In this document: piece after piece, positions 1 through 5,719 of the stretch | How positions within the stretch are numbered: position 1 is the stretch's first letter | Layout of the letters: the number at the start of each line of letters is the position of its first letter | Origin: an uncultured Ruminococcus sp. | Lineage (GTDB): Bacteria > Bacillota > Clostridia > Oscillospirales > Acutalibacteraceae | Reading direction: 5' to 3' | DNA length: 6,577 nt | Assembly (NCBI GenBank): GCA_902772795.1 | Contig: CACYBZ010000202.1 | Coordinates: 1 to 6,577 of the forward strand | The notes under the pieces: generated by a model | Told to the model about the DNA's origin: nothing | What the model saw: the letters and a program-made list of their open reading frames with translations, nothing else | Databases searched by the model: none | Made by a program: the position numbers and the translations under genes

Positions 1-513
1 CTTGAATATGTGGAGCAAGCATGGCAATTTCGTCAGGAAGTTTTTGATTGCGATAAAGACAGCGAAAGTCAATTTGCTGGCTGCTTATCTATTGATGAAG
101 CGGCTTCTGCCGATGAATGGATACAGTGGTGTCAATTGAGAAAAAGTGAATCAAATTGCAGATAAACCGGAGTTGATGTTCCTTCAACTACCTACCTTGC
201 TATACGCAAAAGTGATGATAGATTGGTCGGTATTATCGATTTGCGACACCATATCAATCACCCTATTCTCGGAACCTGGGGTGGTCATTGTGGTTATACA
301 GTTCGCCCCTCTGAACGAGGACACGGCTACGTAAAGGAAATGTTGCTTCTAAATCTCAATAATGCTAAAGAACTTGGGATAGATAAGCTCTTAATCACCT
401 GCCATTCTGATAACACGGCAAGCGAGAAAACGATACTTGCAAACGGCGGAATTTATGAAAAGACAATTATTGTTGACGGAACAAAGATAAAACGGTATTT
501 GATTGTTGTATGA
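1..513 (+). pseudogene. GNAT-family N-acetyltransferase, 5'-cut and broken by an in-frame stop
   Basis: Reading frame 1 encodes an acetyltransferase-like protein from the first base to the TGA at 511-513, interrupted by a TAA at 163-165. The part before the stop contains EQAWQFRQEVFD and FAGC; the part after it contains STTYLAIRKSDDRLVGIIDL, GGHCGYTVRPSERGHGY and a C-terminal TILANGGIYE. These are the conserved blocks, in order, of a common Firmicute GNAT protein; the RGHGY segment is the acetyl-CoA pyrophosphate-binding loop. Both halves are in the same frame, so one nonsense substitution (for example CAA or AAA to TAA) explains the break. The start codon lies a few codons before the window. 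After the stop the first possible start is a TTG at 223 without a good ribosome binding site, so a functional restart is unlikely. Substrate unknown. A sequencing error at 163 is the alternative. Confidence 0.8.
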
Positions 514-571
514 TAATCTATTACGTAGACACAGTGACTTTGCTACAAGGAAACAGAATAACGATTAAGGG

Positions 572-613
572 AATCCCTGCAATTCGTGATAATTGTAGAG
601 ATTCTTTTTATTT
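572..613 (+). terminator. Intrinsic terminator after the acetyltransferase pseudogene
   Basis: The arms at 572-584 (AATCCCTGCAATT) and 591-603 (AATTGTAGAGATT) form a 13-position stem with one G-U pair and one C-A mismatch around a 6-nt loop. CTTTTTATTT follows at 604-613. The position, about 60 nt after the acetyltransferase stop, fits a Rho-independent terminator that separates this gene from the operon downstream. Confidence 0.72.
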
Positions 614-646
614 GTTTGTTCATAAAATTGTATGCTAAATATTGTG

Positions 647-660
647 AATTGTCTACAATT
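647..660. promoter_or_regulatory. Small palindrome upstream of the operon promoter
   Basis: AATTGT-CT-ACAATT is a perfect 6-bp inverted repeat with a 2-bp spacer, centred about 60 bp before the -10 box at 714. The half-site AATTGT also occurs at 626-631 and 591-596 (the latter inside the terminator stem). The position would suit an activator or repressor site, but AT-rich DNA gives such short palindromes by chance. Confidence 0.25.
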
Positions 661-690
661 ATTATGAGTTATTTTTGTCTGGATAGTATA

Positions 691-719
691 GTGCAAAAAA
701 AGGTGAAATATGGTATAAT
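691..719 (+). promoter_or_regulatory. Extended -10 promoter of the seven-gene operon
   Basis: TGGTATAAT at 711-719 is an extended -10 element (TGn plus a consensus TATAAT at 714-719). The hexamer 17 bp upstream, GTGCAA at 691-696, matches the -35 consensus at only 3 of 6 positions, so the promoter would rely on the extended -10 element or an activator. Transcription would start near 726 and give a leader of about 237 nt before the first gene. It is the best sigma-A-type promoter I can see between the terminator at 572-613 and the operon. Confidence 0.6.
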
Positions 720-735
720 ATACATATATAAATCA

Positions 736-748
736 ACATAAGTTATGT
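736..748. promoter_or_regulatory. Palindrome just downstream of the operon transcription start
   Basis: ACATAA-G-TTATGT is a perfect 6-bp inverted repeat around one base, at about +10 to +22 relative to the predicted start. A repressor bound here would block the operon promoter. It is short and AT-rich, so chance is a serious alternative. Confidence 0.3.
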
Positions 749-854
749 ATTATTTGTTAACTAAATAGTAGCGAAACAGAAATCGTTTCTCATACATAAT
801 CCGTAGCGGTAGAGTTTACTTTGAGAATTAACCCATACATGTAGGGCGTGGCGA

Positions 855-917
855 ATGAAGAAATACGTAGAGCATGGAAATGAAGTAAAATCAATTAACA
901 AAAGCAGAAATATATAG
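855..917 (+). CDS. Possible 20-residue leader peptide
   Basis: ATG at 855 opens a 20-codon ORF encoding a basic peptide that begins MKKYVEHGNEVK and ends at TAG 915-917. AGGG at 843-846 lies 8 nt before the ATG and could serve as a weak ribosome binding site. The ORF is in the leader of the operon, ends 45 nt before the first gene and is in the same frame as that gene, with stops between them. It could be a regulatory leader peptide, the remnant of an N-terminal extension or chance. No family is recognised. Confidence 0.2.
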   Translation: MKKYVEHGNEVKSINKSRNI

Positions 918-962
918 TAATAATATGATAAATGACAACATTTGGGTAAGGGGGAACGAATA

Positions 963-1292
963 ATGCAGTTACTTACAGAAGGAAAATGTTTATGGGACTT
1001 TTCTTTAAGTGGTGAACCAATCGTTTTACCAGACGATTTTTCCCTTTCGCCAGAGGCTTGCCGTGGCAAGATTGTATTTACACACGTCCCAACTCCAGAA
1101 ATTGTGTTGTATCTTCGAGAGGCGTTGGCAATAGTTGCTGAGACAGGCGGTACATTATGTCATGCTGCTGTGTTAGCACTTGAAATGGGTTGCCCTATCA
1201 TAGTAGCTGCAAAAGATTCATCCATTGCGGTGGAAGGGAAGCAGATGGTTACCATATGTGGAAAGAACGGCATAGGAGGGATTTATGCATAA
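963..1292 (+). CDS. Stand-alone PEP-utilising (phosphohistidine swivel) domain protein
   Basis: This 109-residue protein matches the mobile swivel domain of PEP synthase, pyruvate phosphate dikinase and rifampicin phosphotransferase. Residues 33-50 give the strand that begins the fold. Residues 55-80 contain AIVAETGGTLCHAAVLALEM and then GCPII, the GG-x-x-S/C-H-A-A signature, with His67 in the position of the phosphorylated histidine. Residues 88-106 fit the C-terminal strands (EGKQMVTICG). In the known enzymes this domain carries phosphate between an ATP-binding domain and an acceptor-binding domain. Here neither is fused and neither is recognisable among the neighbours. I chose ATG 963 because AAGGGGG at 948-954 is 8 nt upstream; a TTG at 942 is in frame but less likely. 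The 3' end overlaps the next gene by 8 nt, so the two are probably translated together and may act together. The domain assignment is firm; the reaction is unknown. Confidence 0.85.
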   Translation: MQLLTEGKCLWDFSLSGEPIVLPDDFSLSPEACRGKIVFTHVPTPEIVLYLREALAIVAETGGTLCHAAVLALEMGCPIIVAAKDSSIAVEGKQMVTICGKNGIGGIYA

Positions 1293-2331
1293 GCAATTGT
1301 ATGATAGTGTGGCAACACCGTCCTTTGAACTGGCAATGGCAGCTTTTCACCACTTTGGCAAGTCGCCCATGGGATGGACAGGTGTTGACAAATTGACAGA
1401 ATACGCACTTGACGAGCAGTATGTAGAGCGCATTATGGATTTATATAATTATTTGCGTTCATCAAACACTTTGCTACTAGGAATTAATCCATGTCAATAT
1501 CATAAATTTAATTTTATGTTTCAGTTTGCATCAAAGTCGCTCCACTGTGATATGCAAAAACTACTCGATTGTTATCTCTTTTTGGCTAATTATTCTGTAA
1601 AAATATATAATTACCAATTAGATATAATAGAACAGGAAATACCACAGAAAGTATATATCTCAGCGGCTGAGCAGTCAGCAAAACAACGCATAACTATGCT
1701 TTCGGCGTTGTTACGCAGCTATAGTGAAACATTATATTGCGATGAACACACAATTGCTGGTGAGATTTATTCTCCCATTACACATGGAGAGGATACCTAT
1801 ATCGTGCGTAAGTTCACTTTGCTTCGTGCCACGGAACTGCGGGAAGAATTAGCAGATTGTCCGATTCGTGATATGGCAATATACATTCGTTATAAGGGGT
1901 TAACGCAACGTCCAGTTACGAGTATTGTTGGTAACTTACTGATTACGGAGAATATGCTGCCGCATATTGATGCATATTATGTTGAAGCAGTTGATGTCGA
2001 TGGACAGTTATACACTGTTGATGATGACGGAATTGATGCAATTATCAGCTATTTTAGCCGGACTATTCCAGTTCTGATAGAAAACTACAAGCGAGCATCT
2101 CTTAAAGAACGATTGTGGATGAAAATCGAGTGTCAGTACTATGCAACAAAGCCCTTTTGCGATAAAATTGGCACTAATTGGCGACCAGAAAAATACGATA
2201 TTGAAATTGATCGGATTGCCAATCCACTACGCCCGCTTGTACACGCTAATCTAGCACTAACAACCATGAAGAATGAAAATGAAATCCTAAAAGGATTTAT
2301 TGAACTAAACGACCCACGTATTCATTGGTAA
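1285..2331 (+). CDS. Conserved-looking soluble protein of unknown function (348 aa)
   Basis: I do not recognise this protein. It is 348 residues, has no signal peptide and no clear membrane helix, and looks mostly helical in the N-terminal half (residues 15-150). A mixed alpha/beta part follows at about 155-260, with strands such as YIVRKFTLL (172-180), DMAIYIRYKG (196-205) and YYVEAVDVDG (231-240). The C-terminal part holds charged and aromatic stretches (KIECQYYATKP, IGTNWRPEKYDIEIDR). AGGAGGG at 1274-1280 sits 4 nt before the ATG, inside the preceding gene, and the start overlaps that gene's end by 8 nt, so expression is probably coupled. Being joined to the swivel-domain gene, it is the best candidate for the missing partner of that domain, either to phosphorylate it or to bind the acceptor. 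I see no ATP-grasp or Walker motif to support this, so it is inference only. Confidence 0.85.
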   Translation: MHKQLYDSVATPSFELAMAAFHHFGKSPMGWTGVDKLTEYALDEQYVERIMDLYNYLRSSNTLLLGINPCQYHKFNFMFQFASKSLHCDMQKLLDCYLFLANYSVKIYNYQLDIIEQEIPQKVYISAAEQSAKQRITMLSALLRSYSETLYCDEHTIAGEIYSPITHGEDTYIVRKFTLLRATELREELADCPIRDMAIYIRYKGLTQRPVTSIVGNLLITENMLPHIDAYYVEAVDVDGQLYTVDDDGIDAIISYFSRTIPVLIENYKRASLKERLWMKIECQYYATKPFCDKIGTNWRPEKYDIEIDRIANPLRPLVHANLALTTMKNENEILKGFIELNDPRIHW

Positions 2332-2344
2332 AGGAGGAAAAAGA

Positions 2345-3115
2345 ATGAATATCACAGTTTTAGGATCATGTGCTAACCAAATTAGTAACCGCGAAGGTGT
2401 TGCTTTGCTCATAGAGCAGGGTACTGATAATTTGCTAATTGATTGCGGACCTGGTATTGCAGCTGCTTTCGGACGAGTAAACCGCAGAATGTCTGATGTG
2501 ACAAACCTTTTACTGACACATGTACATGGAGATCATATCACTGGATTCCCTTATTTCGTTTGGAATCGCAATTTTGAGCGGATGGGGAGTACACCGGCGC
2601 AAGATCTGCATGTGTATGGTGCAAAGGATACTATTGAGCTTGCCCAGTTTGCTATATCGCATTGTTATCCTGAAATACACTTCTCCTTTAAAGTGCATTA
2701 TCATGTGATACAGGGAGGTGAAACATTTACATGTGGAAGTCTCAGCGTTAAGACAATAAATGCAATCCATACTGTGCCTTGTTTGGCGTGTAGTATTGAA
2801 ATGGGCAACAAAAAAGTTGCGTATTCATGTGACTCCCTGCCAAATGATGAATTGTACCCCTTAGCCAAGGATGCTGATCTGCTGATCCATGAAGGAATGC
2901 TTCTGCAAAATGCCGAGATAATGGCAAAGAAAGTGCGTCACTCCTTAGCAAAAGATGCAGGTGCTTTTGCTCAAAAGGTTCGAGCTAAACATCTGGCGCT
3001 AGTGCATATTGCCCCTGCATTGCTTGGACAGGAGAATTCTTTGAGCAGTGAAGCAAAAAACATGTTCGACGGAATGGTAACCATACCTTATGACGGCACT
3101 GTTTACTGTATATAA
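2345..3115 (+). CDS. Metallo-beta-lactamase-fold hydrolase, RNase Z/phosphodiesterase type
   Basis: This 256-residue protein carries the full two-metal ligand set of the RNase Z-like branch of the fold. LLLTHVHGDH at 55-64 is the HxHxDH motif (His59, His61, Asp63, His64). His142 lies in HTVPC, Asp163 in YSCDS and His221 in ALVHIAP. IHEGM at 181-185 and RHS at 198-200 match the HEAT and HST motifs of RNase Z, though HEG replaces HEA. Known relatives cleave phosphodiesters: tRNA 3' trailers, cyclic nucleotides and cyclic phosphoribosyl phosphates. The protein is shorter than typical bacterial RNase Z (about 300 residues) and I see no long tRNA-binding arm, so a small-molecule phosphodiester is the more likely substrate. 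AAGGAGG at 2331-2337, 7 nt before the ATG, fixes the start. It lies 13 nt after the previous gene, within the operon. Confidence 0.88.
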   Translation: MNITVLGSCANQISNREGVALLIEQGTDNLLIDCGPGIAAAFGRVNRRMSDVTNLLLTHVHGDHITGFPYFVWNRNFERMGSTPAQDLHVYGAKDTIELAQFAISHCYPEIHFSFKVHYHVIQGGETFTCGSLSVKTINAIHTVPCLACSIEMGNKKVAYSCDSLPNDELYPLAKDADLLIHEGMLLQNAEIMAKKVRHSLAKDAGAFAQKVRAKHLALVHIAPALLGQENSLSSEAKNMFDGMVTIPYDGTVYCI

Positions 3116-3130
3116 TTAAATTGGAGATAA

Positions 3131-4459
3131 ATGATGGCCATTACACTAAAAAAAGCGCTGAACAAAAATATTAGATGTGGAATATGGGCCGGGCGTTTTC
3201 AGTATGTACACAATGGACATCATTATGTATTCTCTGAAATTTTGAGCAAGTTTTCAGAACAGATTGTTGCCATTGTACATCCTTATCCCTATTATGAAAC
3301 AAGAACTATGCAAGCCCTTGAAAAAAACACATTCCAGCGCTTTGGTTCTGAGCTAAATCCATTTAACTTCTTCCAACGGATGTTATTATGGAAAACTATT
3401 GCAATAAATGAGGGTCGCACAGTTTCAATTGTTCCTTGCTGGCACCCACGCGTCAGCATTGAGCTTGAAAATGAGTTTTTACCATCTTCATACTCGGAAG
3501 AAGAACCTGTAAGATGCTGGATTGTCCCTATTGGACAAGATGATAATGAGCGTAGGAAAACACTTGATTTGGAAGCAAATGGTGAAATTGTATGTGACTC
3601 ATATTATGGGAGCGAGTCGGAGAATCTTCGTGCTATCTCCGCTTCGCAAGTAAGACAGTTCCGTGAAGAAAATGCCATAGAGGAGTTCAGCAAAAGTGTC
3701 CCTCCTTGTATTCAGCAACTCACACTTGATTTGGCAGAACAGTCTGATCCGAATGAATATCGTGTCGTTCCCTTAATTGATGATGTTATAGACTATACTT
3801 CATTTCAGTATGTCATTGACTGGGCAAGCGAAAAGGATAACCGCTTTGTGGTTGTTGCAATTTCTGTAGGCGTGAGCATCACCGACAACTCGCCATGGTG
3901 GTATAAATCAGCACAACGACTCGGAAGCGCTTACACTTATTATCAAAAGATGAAACAAATGGAGCATTTTTTCGAAAAAATGGCTTTTGCTCGCTATTTG
4001 ATAACACCAATATTTGTGCAAGAGAGAAATATCAGTCGCCTTTGGTCATATTCTTCTGCATTCCTGCCATCAAAATGTAAATGGATTATAAACAGTGATA
4101 TCTCCTACCAATATGGTCTTTTAGAACATTTCCATGATTTGCCGTCAAGGTGTGAGTATATCAATAGACATAGTTATTTGTTAAAACCAGAAAACTATGA
4201 CCTTTTTAGCAAAGCAGATGTAATAGTGAAACAGATAATATGTGCTGATACATATGCAATACGTCACACAAGATCACTTAAAGCAAATATTGAAAACTCG
4301 TTACCAATGAACGCCACAAGCAATCCAATATTTTGTAATTTTGTTGATTATCCCGAACGCTTGGCAAAGCTTATTGAACAATGGCATTACAACGCTGTTT
4401 CAGAAAGTGAACTAATACGCATGGTACAAAAGATGGAGGATGAATGGAACAGTAAGTAG
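3131..4459 (+). CDS. NMNAT-like nucleotidyltransferase with a second, unassigned domain (442 aa)
   Basis: Residues 15-190 form a cytidylyltransferase/NMN-adenylyltransferase-type domain. GIWAGRFQYVHNGHHYV at 17-33 contains GRFQ and the HxGH nucleotide-binding motif (His27, Gly29, His30). NPFNFFQRM at 76-84 matches the NPF..R segment and ISASQVRQF at 169-177 the ISxTxxR motif. All active-site motifs are present, so this half should transfer a nucleotidyl group. Single-domain relatives are about 170-190 residues, so residues 205-442 are extra. That half begins with a strand, YRVVPLIDDVIDYTSF, then a helix and RFVVVAISVG (238-247), which recalls the same Rossmann-type order but lacks HxGH. It may be a decayed duplicate domain that holds the structure or binds substrate. 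GGAG at 3123-3126 is 4 nt from ATG 3131 and 7 nt from ATG 3134, so translation may start one codon later. The acceptor substrate is unknown; nicotinamide mononucleotide itself is possible but not shown. Confidence 0.85.
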   Translation: MMAITLKKALNKNIRCGIWAGRFQYVHNGHHYVFSEILSKFSEQIVAIVHPYPYYETRTMQALEKNTFQRFGSELNPFNFFQRMLLWKTIAINEGRTVSIVPCWHPRVSIELENEFLPSSYSEEEPVRCWIVPIGQDDNERRKTLDLEANGEIVCDSYYGSESENLRAISASQVRQFREENAIEEFSKSVPPCIQQLTLDLAEQSDPNEYRVVPLIDDVIDYTSFQYVIDWASEKDNRFVVVAISVGVSITDNSPWWYKSAQRLGSAYTYYQKMKQMEHFFEKMAFARYLITPIFVQERNISRLWSYSSAFLPSKCKWIINSDISYQYGLLEHFHDLPSRCEYINRHSYLLKPENYDLFSKADVIVKQIICADTYAIRHTRSLKANIENSLPMNATSNPIFCNFVDYPERLAKLIEQWHYNAVSESELIRMVQKMEDEWNSK

Positions 4460-4492
4460 TCCATTGACCGTTCCTTACATGGGGAGATCAGT

Positions 4493-4936
4493 ATGAAAAA
4501 GAACACAAATGAAAAAAGAATTACCCGATATCTTATGGAAGATCTTGATCAAAACTGGTTCTCTTTTTTTAGCGGTATTCTGGCTAATATTCCAATCAGC
4601 ATTTTACTAGCAACACAAAAATATGGCAAGACCACATGGGAACATCTATTTTTTTTCTTAAGTATATGTGTATTCCTAATGTCTTGTGTTACTGTCTGGT
4701 TTGCATTCCAGATTACGGTTATCAAGATTCAAATTGAGAATCAGTCTGAAATGGACTATGAGAAATGGGTGCAACTTAACAAAACGACTTCAAAGAAAGC
4801 AAAACAAGACTGTATAGAATCTGTATTTAAAATGAAAGAGCAAAGCGTGAAAAGAAAGTTGGTTTTCTTCTGTGTTTTTTGCGGAATAACTTTTATTGCT
4901 ATTGTCGGTCTGTGGATACTCAATAATTTTATATAA
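4493..4936 (+). CDS. Small membrane protein with three predicted helices (147 aa)
   Basis: I do not recognise a family. Hydrophobic stretches at about residues 22-41 (WFSFFSGILANIPISILLA), 51-77 (LFFFLSICVFLMSCVTVWF) and 123-146 (LVFFCVFCGITFIAIVGLWI) predict three membrane helices. A charged segment at about 78-122, rich in Lys, Glu and Gln and probably helical, separates the second and third. The N-terminal 20 residues are polar and basic, and no cleavable signal peptide is evident. By the positive-inside rule, the basic N-terminus and the Lys-rich segment near residues 98-122 give no simple topology. GGGGAG at 4481-4486, 6 nt before the ATG, supports the start. A 33-nt gap precedes it, the longest in the operon. 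It could anchor the operon's enzymes at the membrane, export or import a product, or be an effector; none of these is shown. Confidence 0.8.
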   Translation: MKKNTNEKRITRYLMEDLDQNWFSFFSGILANIPISILLATQKYGKTTWEHLFFFLSICVFLMSCVTVWFAFQITVIKIQIENQSEMDYEKWVQLNKTTSKKAKQDCIESVFKMKEQSVKRKLVFFCVFCGITFIAIVGLWILNNFI

Positions 4937-4946
4937 GGAAAAACAA

Positions 4947-5717
4947 ATGATAAGAAAAGAATATCCAATCATTGAATTCGATGATACTAAGCTATCAAAG
5001 ACAAAACCTGAAAGTAATTTGCATTCGACAGACCCCATTCCTGCCACTTGTGTCATTTCCTTCTTTGGAGATGCCGTTAAACAGTATGTCGAAACCAATA
5101 ACGCTACTAGGTGCGGAAAACTAGTGTTGGAATCGTTTGAATTGCCTATTTATAAAATCAGAACTGCCCATGGTGAAGTAGCTTTACTGCATGCATTGGG
5201 CAGCGGACCCTATGTTGCGGGCGAACTAGAAAAGCTAATTGCGATGGGAGCTAAACGGTTTTTGGTGTGTGGCGGGTGCGGTGTATTAAAAGAGAACAGC
5301 ATATGTGGTGAGTTGTATCTTCCCGTTGTTGCAGTTCGAGATGAAGGTACCTCTTATCACTATGTTGCCCCTTCCCGTGAAATAAGCATGGATGTACAAG
5401 TTGTGCAGATTATCCAAGCATTTCTAGACGAACGCAAAATACCTTATTCTGTTGTTAAGACATGGACAACAGATGCAATATACCGCGAAACAGAAACCGT
5501 TATCGCTTTGCGTCGAAGCGAAGGTTGCGATGTTGTCGAAATGGAATGTGCTTCTTTACTTGCAGTCTCACAATACAAGGGTATACGTCTCGGACAACTG
5601 CTGTATGCTGGTGATGATCTTAGTAAGGAAACATGGGAAACCCGCGAATGGAAGAAAAATATATCTGTGCGTTATCAATTGTTGGAACTATGCATTGATT
5701 TATCGGAGTTTTTTTGA
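4947..5717 (+). CDS. Nucleoside phosphorylase homologue (PNP/UDP family)
   Basis: This 256-residue protein belongs to the nucleoside phosphorylase-I family, which cleaves the glycosidic bond of nucleosides with phosphate, or with water in the nucleosidase branches. HALGSGPYVAGELEKLIAMG at 82-101 and FLVCGGCGVL at 105-114 form the phosphate/ribose-binding core. DEGTSYHYVAPSREI at 132-146, TTDAIYRET at 174-182 and VVEMECASLLA at 196-206 (Glu-Met-Glu ribose-binding motif) resemble uridine phosphorylase-like enzymes, with Asp223-Asp224 (GDDL) as the likely base-side acid. The usual N-terminal GDP-x-R phosphate motif is not obvious: the matching place reads ISFFGDAVKQYVE, without the Arg. It may therefore belong to the uncharacterised subgroup near pneumococcal spr0068, judged from memory. 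AAGGA at 4935-4939, 7 nt before ATG 4947, fixes the start; an upstream start at 4896 would overlap the membrane gene by 41 nt. It ends 2 nt before the next gene at a run of seven T. Confidence 0.88.
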   Translation: MIRKEYPIIEFDDTKLSKTKPESNLHSTDPIPATCVISFFGDAVKQYVETNNATRCGKLVLESFELPIYKIRTAHGEVALLHALGSGPYVAGELEKLIAMGAKRFLVCGGCGVLKENSICGELYLPVVAVRDEGTSYHYVAPSREISMDVQVVQIIQAFLDERKIPYSVVKTWTTDAIYRETETVIALRRSEGCDVVEMECASLLAVSQYKGIRLGQLLYAGDDLSKETWETREWKKNISVRYQLLELCIDLSEFF

Positions 5718-5719
5718 AT

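Larger units (their letters stand above)
726..962 (+). other. Long 5' leader of the operon, no known riboswitch recognised
   Basis: About 237 nt lie between the predicted transcription start and the first gene. I see short local hairpins, such as GAAAC/GTTTC around 772-790 and CCG-TAG-CGG around 801-809. I see no GC-rich stem followed by a U-run and no riboswitch core that I recognise. A shorter ORF, ATG at 745 encoding MYYLLTK, has no good ribosome binding site. The leader may control the operon after initiation, but the sequence alone does not show how. Confidence 0.4.

Noticed and set aside
726..962. A known riboswitch in the operon leader
   Set aside because: I looked for preQ1, purine, SAM, FMN, TPP and NAD-type cores and recognised none; only small local hairpins are visible.
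761..1069. 102-codon ORF on the minus strand across the leader and first gene
   Set aside because: It covers the start of the well-supported swivel-domain gene in antisense, has a low-complexity Tyr/Leu-rich middle and no recognisable domain or ribosome binding site.
4790..5098. 102-codon minus-strand ORF over the junction of the membrane protein and phosphorylase genes
   Set aside because: It is antisense to two coding regions with good motifs and start sites; its composition mirrors them.
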